From Bacillus sp. OK048 (GTDB taxonomy: Bacteria; Bacillota; Bacilli; Bacillales; Cytobacillaceae): a DNA stretch of 64,000 bases. This document shows positions 45,980 through 54,560 of this stretch, in pieces. Each line of letters opens with the position of its first letter. The first letter of the stretch is position 1. A model generated the notes under the pieces. It worked only from the letters and a program-made list of their open reading frames with translations, was not told the DNA's origin and did no database searches. The DNA lies in contig NZ_FNHN01000005.1 of NCBI RefSeq assembly GCF_900103525.1, forward strand, positions 186,001 to 250,000, written 5' to 3'. Position numbers and translations under genes: made by a program.

Positions 45980-46597
45980 ATGAGTAATATGAAAAGATGG
46001 ATAATACGAGTTACAATGACTTTTCTTTTTTTATTTGCCCTTTCCGTGACTGTTAAATCCATTTCAGGGATTGATTTTACATCATTCATCAGTCATGTCC
46101 TGCAGATTGAGGCTAAAGCTGCTGCAAGTGAACAAGTTTCTGAGACCCCTCCACCATTAGAGGAAGCATTTGATTGGTCAAAATATCCGAAAACAACCGT
46201 TATTGCGACCGGATATACAGCAGGGTACGAATCCACAGGAAAAAATGAAAGTCATCCCGAATATGGCATTACCTATTCAGGAGTAAAAGTAAAACGTGAC
46301 TTATACTCTACAGTCGCAGCAGACTTATCGGTTTTTCCAATTGGAACGATTCTGTTCATTCCCGAGTATGGGTATGGGGTTGTTGCTGATAAGGGCGGAG
46401 CAATTAAAGGGAACAAAGTGGATCTTTATTATGAAACAGTTGAGGATGTTTATAACAAGTGGGGTAAAAGGGAAGTTGAGGTATATGTGGTTGAACAAGG
46501 AAATGGAAAACTTACCGAAGCCCAATTACAAGCATTAAATGAGGAAAAATCAATGCAAGTATTCCGTCAGCAATACATTCGTTCTGAAAGAGAATAA
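45980..46597 (+). CDS. yuiC: 3D-domain protein YuiC
   Basis: A 205-residue protein with one N-terminal TM or signal anchor (about 6-27), a linker, and a C-terminal 3D domain like that of MltA and resuscitation-promoting factors: [57 protein letters not shown] with conserved Asp residues. Likely a cell-wall lytic transglycosylase-type enzyme acting outside the membrane. B. subtilis YuiC is the homolog. ATG at 45980 follows gggaggagtgaaaattt. Confidence 0.88.
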   Translation: MSNMKRWIIRVTMTFLFLFALSVTVKSISGIDFTSFISHVLQIEAKAAASEQVSETPPPLEEAFDWSKYPKTTVIATGYTAGYESTGKNESHPEYGITYSGVKVKRDLYSTVAADLSVFPIGTILFIPEYGYGVVADKGGAIKGNKVDLYYETVEDVYNKWGKREVEVYVVEQGNGKLTEAQLQALNEEKSMQVFRQQYIRSERE

Positions 46598-46625
46598 AGC
46601 AGGCCATGTGCCTGCTATTTTTATT
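46596..46625 (+). terminator. Terminator of yuiC
   Basis: AGCAGGC-catgt-GCCTGCT followed by ATTTTTA, just after the stop. Confidence 0.85.
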
Positions 46626-46701
46626 GAATTACTTAGGAAGTCGAAATATATTCATTTTTCCGATATAATGAGAAGGTATTTTACACGGAGGTGGGAAGGC
46701 T

Positions 46702-48210
46702 ATGTTTACTGTAATAAATGAAATTGACTTTTCAACAGCACATGAAGGAATGATTATCGGACTTTTTGATAAGCCAGAGAAGTTTAGCGGGTCCTTAGCG
46801 AAGCTGGATGAACTTTTTGGTGGACAATTAACTGAGCTTGTCAAAGCTGGTGATGTTTCAGCAAAGTATAAAAAAATTAGCAAAGTACATAGTTTTGGAA
46901 AAATAGCTGCTAAAAGAATTTGGTTTGTTGGACTTGGCAAGGAAAAAGAGTGTAACTTCGAAAAGTTAAATGAGGCTTTAGGGAAGGCATTTAAAGCGGT
47001 AAAGGCCAGCAAGCTCCAAGAAACGGCCATTCTTTTAGATACTTTTATGACAGAGTCAGTGGATGGAATAGAAGCCGCACATGCAGTAGGCGAAGCATTC
47101 TCATTGGCTACCTATCAATTCCAAGGTTATAAACAAAAGTCAAATGAACCCGAGAAGAAGCTTGAAAAGATCACTGTCTATAGTGAAGGTGTGGATAAAG
47201 AGGATATTCAGGCGTCATTAACTGTGGGTCTTGCTTTTGGAAATGGGACTAACTCTGCTCGTACCCTTGTAAATATTCCAGGTAACCTGCTGACAGCAAC
47301 GGACATGGCGGATTATGCATTAAAACTTGCTTCTAAATACGACTTTGAAGCAGAAGTCCTTGATAAAGAAGAGATTGAAAAGTTAGGGATGGGCGCATTC
47401 CTTGCTGTTAACCAAGGATCTACAGAGCCTCCAAAAATGATTGTCTTAAAGTATCAAGGGAAAGAGCAATGGGAAAATGTCATTGGATTAGTTGGAAAAG
47501 GAATTACCTTCGATACTGGCGGATATTCGATTAAAACAAAAGCCGGCATCGTCGGGATGAAGTCCGACATGGGCGGAGCTGCGGCTGTTCTTGGGGCAAT
47601 GGAAATCATCGGTGAATTAAAACCTGAACAAAACGTTGTCGCGGTTATTCCTTCGACCGACAATATGATTTCAGGTAATGCCTTCAAGCCAGATGACGTA
47701 ATCACTTCAATGAGTGGCAAGACGATTGAGGTGTTAAACACTGATGCAGAAGGTAGACTGGTTCTAGCGGATGCTGTCACCTATGCAAAGCACCATGGTG
47801 CAGAATATTTAGTGGATGTGGCAACATTAACTGGCGGAGTTATTACAGCGCTCGGATTACACACGACAGGTGCCATGACCAATCATGAAACGCTCTATGA
47901 ACAAGTTTTAGAAGCCTCTATGGAAGCTGGTGAACCAGTCTGGCAATTACCATTGTTCGAGAAAGACAAAGAACGGGTAAGAAATAGTAAAGTGGCAGAT
48001 TTAAATAATTCCCCCGGCAGTGAAGGACATGCCATCGTCGCGGGTGCCTTTATTGGTGAATTTGCTGAAGGAACACCTTGGGTTCACTTAGATATTGCTG
48101 GAACTTCCACCACTTCTAAGGAACATGATCTAGGTCCTGCAGGGGGAACAGGTGTAATGACACGTACGCTGGCTCTATTTGTTGAACGTTTTGAACCGAT
48201 CGGAAAATAG
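46702..48210 (+). CDS. pepA: Leucyl aminopeptidase
   Basis: M17 metallo-aminopeptidase of 502 residues that removes N-terminal residues from peptides in the cytoplasm. Active-site features: [15 protein letters not shown] (metal-binding Lys and Asp), [15 protein letters not shown], and the signature [13 protein letters not shown] with Asp and Glu ligands. Length typical of the hexameric PepA. ATG at 46702 follows ggaggtgggaaggct. B. subtilis yuiE is the homolog in the same place. Confidence 0.96.
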   Translation: MFTVINEIDFSTAHEGMIIGLFDKPEKFSGSLAKLDELFGGQLTELVKAGDVSAKYKKISKVHSFGKIAAKRIWFVGLGKEKECNFEKLNEALGKAFKAVKASKLQETAILLDTFMTESVDGIEAAHAVGEAFSLATYQFQGYKQKSNEPEKKLEKITVYSEGVDKEDIQASLTVGLAFGNGTNSARTLVNIPGNLLTATDMADYALKLASKYDFEAEVLDKEEIEKLGMGAFLAVNQGSTEPPKMIVLKYQGKEQWENVIGLVGKGITFDTGGYSIKTKAGIVGMKSDMGGAAAVLGAMEIIGELKPEQNVVAVIPSTDNMISGNAFKPDDVITSMSGKTIEVLNTDAEGRLVLADAVTYAKHHGAEYLVDVATLTGGVITALGLHTTGAMTNHETLYEQVLEASMEAGEPVWQLPLFEKDKERVRNSKVADLNNSPGSEGHAIVAGAFIGEFAEGTPWVHLDIAGTSTTSKEHDLGPAGGTGVMTRTLALFVERFEPIGK

Positions 48211-48211
48211 C

Positions 48212-48248
48212 TCTTTAAGCCCCTGATTAATTATCTGGGGTTTTTCCG
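48212..48248 (+). terminator. Terminator of pepA
   Basis: AGCCCCTGAT-taatt-ATCTGGGGTTTTT, a stem with one unpaired base and a T-run. Confidence 0.75.
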
Positions 48249-48327
48249 CTGAATGCCCAACCCATCTCCCATCTTTTTGCATATGTAGTAGTGTAGGCAA
48301 GTATAGATGAAAAGGAGGTATGGCTGC

Positions 48328-48561
48328 ATGCATTATTATCGAAGCCCTTACCCTACACGGAATGATCGCTTTTTTGGCATTGGATTTGGATTGCCATTTT
48401 TAGGTGGTTTAGCAGGGGCACTATTAGGTGGTGCATTATTGTATCCTCGTCCATTTTATGGGTATCCTAGCCCATTCTACGGGAACCAATTCTATGGAAA
48501 CCAATTCTATGGCAATCAATTTAATGGTCCCCCCGGATTCGGTCCCCCTGGATTTTATTAA
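48328..48561 (+). CDS. Small Gly/Tyr/Phe-rich repeat protein
   Basis: A 77-residue protein: a Tyr/Arg-rich start (MHYYRSPYPTRNDRFFGIGF), a Gly/Leu/Ala hydrophobic stretch (about 24-42), and then a tail with three tandem FYGNQ units and GPPGF twice. Composition suggests a surface or spore-layer protein, but there is no family match I can name. ATG at 48328 follows aaaaggaggtatggctgc, a strong ribosome site, and a terminator follows, so it is a real gene. Confidence 0.75.
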   Translation: MHYYRSPYPTRNDRFFGIGFGLPFLGGLAGALLGGALLYPRPFYGYPSPFYGNQFYGNQFYGNQFNGPPGFGPPGFY

Positions 48562-48565
48562 GATG

Positions 48566-48603
48566 TTAAAAAACAGCTTTAGAGGCTGTTTTTTCTTTTT
48601 TAA
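48566..48603 (+). terminator. Terminator of the 48328 gene
   Basis: AAAAAACAGC-tttaga-GGCTGTTTTTTCTTTTTT. Confidence 0.88.
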
Positions 48604-48667
48604 AGGAAATTACACCAATGAAAGAGAATATAGAATTACATACATTGAACTAGAAAGGATGAAAAAG

Positions 48668-49051
48668 ATGATTAAAAATACGTTAATTGAAGCATTAGGA
48701 ATTGAGATTACGCATTTGGAACCAGGAAAAGTTATCGCAACGATGCCAGTCGATGAAAGAACGCGCCAGCCATTTGGTTTGTTACATGGTGGTGCTTCAG
48801 TTGCCTTAGCAGAGACAGTCGCAAGTGTTGGTGCATTTGAATTGGTTGATAAAGAAACAGAAGGTGCTGCGGGTTTAGAAATAAATGCCAACCACGTGCG
48901 TCCTGTTAGCGAAGGAACCGTAACAGCGGTAGGGACTATCCTACATCGTGGGAAAACAACCATGGTCTGGGATATCAAAATTACCGATGAACAAGATCGC
49001 CTCATTTGTATTTCGAGATGTACAATGGCCATTTTTAAACAGAAAAAGTAA
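48668..49051 (+). CDS. yuxO: Hotdog-fold thioesterase (PaaI/MenI type)
   Basis: A 127-residue hotdog thioesterase. FGLLHGGASVALAETVASVG (about 35-54) is the PaaI-family motif with the catalytic-region His and Glu, and INANHVRPVSEGTV follows. It hydrolyses acyl-CoA thioesters; the substrate is not known, DHNA-CoA or phenylacetyl-type CoA being options. B. subtilis YuxO is the likely ortholog. ATG at 48668 follows agaaaggatg; an in-frame ATG at 48659 overlaps the ribosome site. Confidence 0.88.
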   Translation: MIKNTLIEALGIEITHLEPGKVIATMPVDERTRQPFGLLHGGASVALAETVASVGAFELVDKETEGAAGLEINANHVRPVSEGTVTAVGTILHRGKTTMVWDIKITDEQDRLICISRCTMAIFKQKK

Positions 49052-49057
49052 CCTTTA

Positions 49058-49092
49058 AAAAGATGGGGATAATTCCATCCGCTTTTCTTGTT
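49058..49092 (+). terminator. Possible weak terminator of yuxO
   Basis: GATGG-ggataatt-CCATC followed by CGCTTTTCTT; short stem, moderate tail. Confidence 0.5.
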
Positions 49093-49228
49093 AATTGATA
49101 AAATATTTAAAAAATTTATACCGATTTCGTGATATAATGTAAGAAATATAGAGAATTAGTACAATACTTTGTACAGGTTTCTTTATATAATGGTAGTAAG
49201 AAAATGGTTTGGAAAAGGTGGTGAAAGT

Positions 49229-49849
49229 ATGAAGGAAAAGAGACAAACTATCTTTATTGATTTTGAATTTACAATGCCTGAACGAAATGTCCGCATGAAA
49301 GACTTTTTCCCGGAGATTATTGAGGTTGGACTAGTGGCAGTTGTTGATGATCAAATAACAGAGCAATTTTCATTCTATGTGACACCACTCAAGTTCCCTA
49401 TTCTTTCTGAACGCTGTAAATCATTCTTACATATTTCACAGCAGCAGGTTGACCAGGGAATTTCATTTTATGAACTCGTTCGAAAGTTAGGAGAATTCAA
49501 TAATCAGTATGAAACTACCATCGTCACTTGGGGAAACATGGATATGAAGGTTCTTCGGCATAATTGTTTAGAGGCAGGTGTGGAATTTCCTTTTAAAGCG
49601 ACAGAGTTGGATTTATCTATGGAATATAAGCGGTTTTTTGGGGATCAAAATCAAACAGGATTATGGAAAGCCGTTCAAGAATATGGAAAAGAGGGCACTG
49701 GAAGGCATCATCGAGCACTAGATGATGCACTGACTACTTATAACATATTTCGGCTTGTTGAAAAGGATAAACGCTATTTAGAAAAACCTAAACCTACCAC
49801 AATCGGTGACCGCATTGATTTTTCAAAACTATTAAATGAATTTGCATAA
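49229..49849 (+). CDS. kapD: 3'-5' exonuclease-like inhibitor of the KinA pathway, KapD
   Basis: A 206-residue DEDDh exonuclease-fold protein: IFIDFEFT (Asp11, Glu13) and HHRALDDALTTYNI (His and Asp). B. subtilis KapD inhibits the KinA branch of the sporulation phosphorelay; whether it also cuts nucleic acid is unknown, although the catalytic residues look intact. ATG at 49229 follows ggaaaaggtggtgaaag. It converges on kapB; in B. subtilis the two are also neighbours. Confidence 0.9.
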   Translation: MKEKRQTIFIDFEFTMPERNVRMKDFFPEIIEVGLVAVVDDQITEQFSFYVTPLKFPILSERCKSFLHISQQQVDQGISFYELVRKLGEFNNQYETTIVTWGNMDMKVLRHNCLEAGVEFPFKATELDLSMEYKRFFGDQNQTGLWKAVQEYGKEGTGRHHRALDDALTTYNIFRLVEKDKRYLEKPKPTTIGDRIDFSKLLNEFA

Positions 49850-49889
49850 TAGGCCAAATCATTCAATCTGATTTGGCCTTTATTATTCA
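49850..49889. terminator. Bidirectional terminator kapD / kapB
   Basis: AGGCCAAATC...GATTTGGCCTTTATT, a perfect 10-bp stem between converging genes. Confidence 0.85.
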
Positions 49890-50270
49890 TTTAAAGTAAT
49901 CCTTTTCTAAAGAAGCTATGCTTTTTAAACTCATATCAGCCCAAGCAGTTTTATTCTCTGTTAATTCATTTTTCACTTTTTCCACTGCTTGTCTCAATGA
50001 TTCGAGGTAGTCAGGGACTTCTTCTTTGAAAGGCTTTACCATCTGTTTTGGAATATTGGCCTGCTCTCTAAAAGAAAGTGCTTTTCTTTCATGGAAAATA
50101 AGTACATCTGCATCTTTTGGATTATGTAAATCACCTTGCATTGGATGTTTGACAACAGCTAAAACTCTGACTAAATAATGCTGCGGACGAACTTCGGTTA
50201 TTTCCCCAATATATTTCCCGGTTTTATAAATTCCGGTGACAATCTCACCAATCTGTAACTCTGACATCAT
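49887..50270 (-). CDS. kapB: Sporulation phosphorelay protein KapB
   Basis: A 127-residue protein of the KapB family (IGEIVTGIYKTGKYIGEITE, HYLVRVLAVVKHPMQGDLHN, HERKALSFREQANIPK). B. subtilis KapB is needed for KinB-dependent entry into sporulation and is named a lipoprotein, but this protein has no signal peptide or lipobox; the SH3-like N-terminal barrel begins at once. ATG at 50270 follows gaaggagagaat; an adjacent ATG at 50267 is equivalent. Confidence 0.88.
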   Translation of the reverse strand: MMSELQIGEIVTGIYKTGKYIGEITEVRPQHYLVRVLAVVKHPMQGDLHNPKDADVLIFHERKALSFREQANIPKQMVKPFKEEVPDYLESLRQAVEKVKNELTENKTAWADMSLKSIASLEKDYFK

Positions 50271-50368
50271 ATTCTCTCCTTCACTCATCTAGGCTAATTA
50301 CATTATATAAAAAACAAGGTGCAAAAAACAAAAAATTGGGTTAAATTAATAAAATGGAGGGATTATAT

Positions 50369-51109
50369 ATGAGAAAGAATTTGCTGTTTTTGTTCGTTTT
50401 GTTAATCGGTGTTCTTGTCTTAGCAGGATGTGGGACAAGCAAAGAGAAAGAGGAGGCAGCTTCTGGGAGTACTGCTTCAAAGACTGAGGAAAAGGAAGGG
50501 AGCGATCAAGTGGCTAATGCAGTTTATCCTCAACTTTCAAATGAAGTTTCTGAAAATGAAAAGCTCGTTGAAATAGAAACGACTATGGGAAATGTAAAAA
50601 TTAAATTATTCCCAGAATATGCTCCAAAAGCGGTAGAAAATTTTGTGAAGCATAGTGAAGAAGGATATTATGATGGATTGATTTTTCATCGGGTCATCAC
50701 TGACTTCATGATTCAAGGTGGCGACCCAAATGGAAATGGAACCGGTGGAGAAAGTATTTATGGGAAACCATTTGAGGATGAATTCTCCAAGAATCTATAC
50801 AATTTACGTGGTGCCTTATCAATGGCCAATTCAGGGTCAAATACAAATGGCAGCCAGTTCTTTATTGTTCAAAAAAAATCAGTAGACCCATCAATGAAAA
50901 CAGAAATGGAAAAGGCGGGCTTCCCTAAAGAAATTATTGGAGCCTATGAAGAAAACGGTGGTACTCCATGGCTTGATCAACGCCATACAGTCTTTGGTCA
51001 AGTTGTGGAGGGAATGGATATCATAGATAAAATCGCCGAGACTCCGGTGGACGATAAGGACAAGCCAGTAGAAGATGTGATCATTAAGGGAATCAAAATA
51101 CTTAAGTAA
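50369..51109 (+). CDS. Peptidyl-prolyl isomerase lipoprotein (cyclophilin)
   Basis: A 246-residue exported lipoprotein: signal peptide with lipobox LAGC (Cys21), a Glu/Lys/Ser linker to about 55, then a cyclophilin domain with [15 protein letters not shown] (catalytic Arg) and [13 protein letters not shown]. It should help fold secreted proteins at the outer face of the membrane, alongside PrsA. Cytoplasmic PpiB lacks the signal. ATG at 50369 follows atggagggattat. Confidence 0.93.
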   Translation: MRKNLLFLFVLLIGVLVLAGCGTSKEKEEAASGSTASKTEEKEGSDQVANAVYPQLSNEVSENEKLVEIETTMGNVKIKLFPEYAPKAVENFVKHSEEGYYDGLIFHRVITDFMIQGGDPNGNGTGGESIYGKPFEDEFSKNLYNLRGALSMANSGSNTNGSQFFIVQKKSVDPSMKTEMEKAGFPKEIIGAYEENGGTPWLDQRHTVFGQVVEGMDIIDKIAETPVDDKDKPVEDVIIKGIKILK

Positions 51110-51204
51110 CAACCATGGATTCGAATCAATAAATGGCAGGTCACTCTTTTTGTTGCTATAATTAATTATCAGTGACATTCCTTTATAGAAAGGGAGAAAA
51201 AGAG

Positions 51205-51420
51205 ATGTATCAGCCATTTGTATTATCGTTATTCTTATACTTTCCTGAAGATAAATCTGAATATGGTCCAGCAGCGATTACTTTTATTATCTTTATGATT
51301 GGAGCCTGGCTAACCATGCGGCTTATCATCAAGGTCTCTAAGCGAGAAGCTAAAAAGGCAAAAGAACTCGAAGAAAGAATCATAGCCGGGCAGCATAATC
51401 AAGGAAACAGTGAACAATAA
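51205..51420 (+). CDS. Small single-pass membrane protein
   Basis: A 71-residue protein: a short external part with PEDKSEYGPA, one TM helix about 25-45 (AITFIIFMIGAWLTMRLII), then a Lys/Glu-rich cytoplasmic coil (SKREAKKAKELEERI). No family recognised. ATG at 51205 follows aaagggagaaaaagag. A hairpin with a T-run overlaps the stop. Confidence 0.7.
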   Translation: MYQPFVLSLFLYFPEDKSEYGPAAITFIIFMIGAWLTMRLIIKVSKREAKKAKELEERIIAGQHNQGNSEQ

Positions 51421-51436
51421 GCTGTTTCTTTTTTCA
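51405..51436 (+). terminator. Terminator of the 51205 gene
   Basis: AAACAGT-gaacaata-AGCTGTTT followed by CTTTTTT; the stem includes the end of the gene. Confidence 0.7.
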
Positions 51437-51496
51437 TACATAAATTTCCTCTCTAAGCGGATACTAAGACAAAATGTCGACTTTTGGGGGATACAT

Positions 51497-52018
51497 ATGA
51501 AGCAAATTTGGATACTCATCCTATTTATCCTGCTCACAGGTTGTTTGGAAAAGGATATAACGAAGCTTGATGTTGAAATGGTTAATGAAAAAGGTGAGTC
51601 TGTAGGGAAAGTTACCATACAAGAGGTATCGAGTGGAGTAAAAATGAAATTTAAGTTGAAGGGACTTCCTCCTGGTGTGCATGCGGTTCACATTCATGAT
51701 ATGGGAACATGCAAGGCTCCCAACTTCAAATCAGCAGGCAAGGATTTGAATCCTGATAAAAAAAAGCATGGTCTTCTACATCCGAAGGGTGCTCATCCAG
51801 GTGACCTTCCCAATTTAATTGTCGAACCGGATGGGTCTGTAAAGGCAGAGCTTAAGGCCCCTCAAGTTACGTTAAAAGAGGGGAAAGCATCACTTCTTAC
51901 GAAAGATGGAACATCCCTTATCATTCATGAAGGAAAAGATGATGGCATGTCACAGCCTGAAGGTGATGTAGGAAAAAGGATTGCATGTGGTAAAATCTCC
52001 AAGGATAAGGCGAAGTAA
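51497..52018 (+). CDS. Cu/Zn superoxide dismutase-like lipoprotein (YojM type)
   Basis: A 173-residue lipoprotein (lipobox LTGC, Cys16) with a SodC fold. By family alignment, copper ligands are His65, His67 (VHIHD) and His144 (LIIHEGKDD), zinc ligands are His91, His100 and Asp103, and Cys72-Cys164 is the disulfide. The copper/zinc-bridging His of true enzymes is replaced by Asp83 (SAGKDLNP in place of SAGGHFNP). B. subtilis YojM is known to lack copper ligands, so this may bind Zn but dismutate superoxide poorly. ATG at 51497 follows ggggga. Confidence 0.88.
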   Translation: MKQIWILILFILLTGCLEKDITKLDVEMVNEKGESVGKVTIQEVSSGVKMKFKLKGLPPGVHAVHIHDMGTCKAPNFKSAGKDLNPDKKKHGLLHPKGAHPGDLPNLIVEPDGSVKAELKAPQVTLKEGKASLLTKDGTSLIIHEGKDDGMSQPEGDVGKRIACGKISKDKAK

Positions 52019-52035
52019 GGGCGAATAGTATCACA

Positions 52036-52074
52036 GATAAAGGCTTCCTCCGATGAGAGACAGCCTTTTTTTGT
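52036..52074 (+). terminator. Terminator of the SodC-like gene
   Basis: AAAGGCT...AGCCTTTTTTT, 7-bp stem with a long loop and a T-run. Confidence 0.75.
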
Positions 52075-52162
52075 GAGAGAAACTACTTTTTTAGGACTTT
52101 AACCTAAGCTTATCCACATAGTCATGCATACAATAGCATGTAGAAGAAAGGAGGAGATAATA

Positions 52163-52408
52163 ATGGCAGAACGACAGTATGGAGGCTATCCACAAATGGG
52201 AGGATACCATCACGGCTATCCGCAAATGGGAGGATACCATCAGGGCTATCCACAAATGGGAGGATACCATCACGGCTATCCACAAATGGGAGGATACCAT
52301 CACGGCTATCCACAAATGGGAGGATACCACCAGGGCTATCCGCAAATGGGAGGGCATCACCACCAAGGCTATCCGCAAATGGGTGGTTATGGTCAGCGGA
52401 AAAAATAA
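52163..52408 (+). CDS. Tandem-repeat protein, GYPQMGGYHH units
   Basis: An 81-residue protein made almost wholly of seven copies of a 10-residue unit GYPQMGGYHH/Q, encoded by near-identical 30-bp DNA repeats, after MAERQYG and before GYGQRKK. High Gly, Tyr, His and Gln recalls spore coat and structural proteins. No family named. ATG at 52163 follows aaaggaggagataata, a very strong site, and a terminator follows. Opposite-strand frames are shadows of the repeat. Copy number probably varies between strains. Confidence 0.8.
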   Translation: MAERQYGGYPQMGGYHHGYPQMGGYHQGYPQMGGYHHGYPQMGGYHHGYPQMGGYHQGYPQMGGHHHQGYPQMGGYGQRKK

Positions 52409-52427
52409 TTAGAAAAAATTAGACGTA

Positions 52428-52471
52428 GCAAGCCTGTTTCTTCATAATTGAGGGGACAGGTTTCTTTTTAA
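52428..52471 (+). terminator. Terminator of the repeat-protein gene
   Basis: AAGCCTGTTTC...GACAGGTTTCTTTTT: hairpin with a T-run. Confidence 0.75.
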
Positions 52472-52582
52472 TGAACTTTGTAGCTTTTTGGATCAAAATT
52501 AATTGATTCTGCTATGTTTCCGCAGAAAAAAGCATAAATTTAGTAAGAAAATAGCCCTTATTAAAAACTAGGAGTAGTAAAT

Positions 52583-53794
52583 ATGGAAAATAAACTATTT
52601 TATCAAGACCCTTACATAACAGCATTCACAGCAAAAGTAGTTATTCAAGGAAAAGAAGATAATGGAAATGACTACATTGTATTGGATCAGACTGCCTTTT
52701 ACCCTACTGGAGGAGGGCAGCCTCATGATGAAGGTACAATTGAAAACATTAAAGTAATAAATGTTGAGGAAGCTGAGGGAGAAATACGTCACTATCTCGA
52801 AAGTGAATTAGATGATATATATTCTACCGTGCATGGTGTTATCAATTGGGATAGAAGATTTGATCATATGCAGCAGCATGCAGGACAGCATATACTCTCT
52901 GCTGCATTTGAAACTCTTTTTAAACACAAGACGGTGGGGTTCCATTTAGGAAATGAAATTCTAACCATTGATTTAGAGACAGAAAACCTTACAGAAATAG
53001 AAGCTGAAAAAGCTGAGCAAATGGCTAATAAAATTATTTTAGAGAACAGGATCATTGATGTTAAATGGGTGTCCGAGGAAGAGTTATCTCGCTATCCTTT
53101 AAGAAAAGAAACAAAAGTAAAAGAAGATATACGGCTAGTTATCATTCCCGATTTTGATTATAACGGCTGTGGAGGAACACATCCGAAAGCAACGGGAGAA
53201 GTACAGGCAATAAAAATATTGGAATGGGAAAAGCAAAAGAAAAAAACGAGAGTACAATTTGTGTGCGGGAATCGGGTGATTAAGCAGCTAAGTCAAAAAA
53301 ATAAGGTCTTAATAGAACTCACAAAACTTCTTAATTCACCGGAAAAAGAAATGCCAAAAAGTGTTACCCGCCTTTTAGAGAATGGTAAAAACACCGAGAA
53401 AGAACTAGAACAAACATTAGAAAAAGTACTTTATTTTGAAGCTAGGAGCTTACTTGATCATTCAACGGAAAAAAGAATTGTCAGTGAAGTGTTTCAAAAC
53501 AGAACGATTCAGGAACTACAAAAATTGGCTCGTATTATATTAACAGAAGATGAAAAGGCTATTGTGTTATTTGTTTCTCAAAATGAGAACAGGCTTCAGT
53601 TAGTCGGTGCAAGAGGTTCAGCAGATCGTGTAAGTATGAAAAGGATTATTGGAGATGCCTTAACGCTAATAAAAGGTAAGGGGGGAGGCAGTGATTCATT
53701 TGCACAGGGTGGGGGCGAAGCCTTACTATCTGCAGACCAAATGCTGGAATATTTAATGGAGTTCATTCAAAAAGAATTGTTAAAAAATAATTGA
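52583..53794 (+). CDS. Alanyl-tRNA editing protein (AlaX type, with DHHA1 domain)
   Basis: A 403-residue stand-alone editing enzyme that deacylates mischarged Ser- or Gly-tRNA(Ala). Metal-binding HxxxH His99/His103 (HAGQH), Cys196 and His200 in CGGTH; the beta-barrel N-terminus has AFYPTGGGQPHDEG. The C-terminal third (GKGGGSDSFAQGGGE) matches the DHHA1 domain of AlaRS. This is the long AlaX form; no aminoacylation domain is present. ATG at 52583 follows ctaggagtagtaaat. Confidence 0.9.
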   Translation: MENKLFYQDPYITAFTAKVVIQGKEDNGNDYIVLDQTAFYPTGGGQPHDEGTIENIKVINVEEAEGEIRHYLESELDDIYSTVHGVINWDRRFDHMQQHAGQHILSAAFETLFKHKTVGFHLGNEILTIDLETENLTEIEAEKAEQMANKIILENRIIDVKWVSEEELSRYPLRKETKVKEDIRLVIIPDFDYNGCGGTHPKATGEVQAIKILEWEKQKKKTRVQFVCGNRVIKQLSQKNKVLIELTKLLNSPEKEMPKSVTRLLENGKNTEKELEQTLEKVLYFEARSLLDHSTEKRIVSEVFQNRTIQELQKLARIILTEDEKAIVLFVSQNENRLQLVGARGSADRVSMKRIIGDALTLIKGKGGGSDSFAQGGGEALLSADQMLEYLMEFIQKELLKNN

Positions 53795-53844
53795 TAGCAA
53801 TAGGTAGTATAATAAAGGAAAAGGTAGGAAAGGTGAGGGGTAAA

Positions 53845-54222
53845 ATGGGATTTTTTGATGGTGTGATGGGAAATGCTTCAGAGGTGAACCCTGCTGATGC
53901 ACAAAGGGAATTCGCTCGAATTTTGGCTGTAGATGAAAGAATTGAAAAAGCGTATAAATTAATTAGGGATTTGTTTATTTTTACGAATAAAAGGTTAATC
54001 CTTGTGGACAAACAGGGACTGACAGGAAGGAAAGTGGAATATCACTCCATTCCCTATAAAAGTATTACCCATTTTAGTATCGAGACAGCAGGAAGCTTTG
54101 ATTTGGATGCAGAATTAAAAATCTGGATTTCAGGTAACGCCCTTCCTCTGCAAAAACAATTTAACAAGAATTTAAATATTTACGAGCTTCAAACAGTGCT
54201 TGCAGAATATGTTCTTAAATAG
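53845..54222 (+). CDS. Bacterial PH-domain protein
   Basis: A 125-residue protein matching bacterial PH domains (bPH, PF08000 type): IEKAYKLIRDLFIFTNKRLI, YHSIPYKSITHFSIETAGSFDL and a C-terminal helix. Cytoplasmic, no TM. Function unknown. ATG at 53845 (MGFFDGVMGN) was chosen because aaggtgagggg precedes it; the open frame from 53791 starts inside the previous gene. Confidence 0.85.
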   Translation: MGFFDGVMGNASEVNPADAQREFARILAVDERIEKAYKLIRDLFIFTNKRLILVDKQGLTGRKVEYHSIPYKSITHFSIETAGSFDLDAELKIWISGNALPLQKQFNKNLNIYELQTVLAEYVLK

Positions 54223-54247
54223 AAAAAAAGAAGTAGGAGAAAATGAT

Positions 54248-54511
54248 ATGGAAAGTGAAATGAAAACGAATCTGCAATTTGTGGACGTGTTAAATGAATG
54301 GGACCCTTTCCATTTAAAAAATGGCAATTATGATACAGAAATCGCCGATACCATTCAAGCGATCCATGAATTAGACCACCCAGAAGACTTAGCAGCAAGA
54401 ATTCAAAGTATCTATGAATTTTCCTTTGAAAAGGCTATACCTATCGATCGATGCTTAAAAGTGGCAAACCAGCTTTTAGCGATAAAGGATAACGATTCCT
54501 GTACCATATAA
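54248..54511 (+). CDS. yugE: DUF1871 family protein YugE
   Basis: An 87-residue helical protein of the DUF1871 family (VLNEWDPF, IADTIQAIHELDHPEDLAARI). Matches B. subtilis YugE, also beside yugF. Function unknown. ATG at 54248 follows agtaggagaaaatgat; 25 bases separate it from the PH-domain gene, so both may be one transcript. Ends at a perfect 20-bp hairpin. Confidence 0.85.
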   Translation: MESEMKTNLQFVDVLNEWDPFHLKNGNYDTEIADTIQAIHELDHPEDLAARIQSIYEFSFEKAIPIDRCLKVANQLLAIKDNDSCTI

Positions 54512-54560
54512 AACGACAGCTATGCTTAAAGATAACTTTAAGCATAGCTGTCGTTTGTTT
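54511..54560. terminator. Bidirectional terminator yugE / yugF
   Basis: A perfect 20-bp stem (AAACGACAGCTATGCTTAAA and its complement, loop gataac) with a T-rich tail on plus. It includes the yugE stop codon region. Confidence 0.92.
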
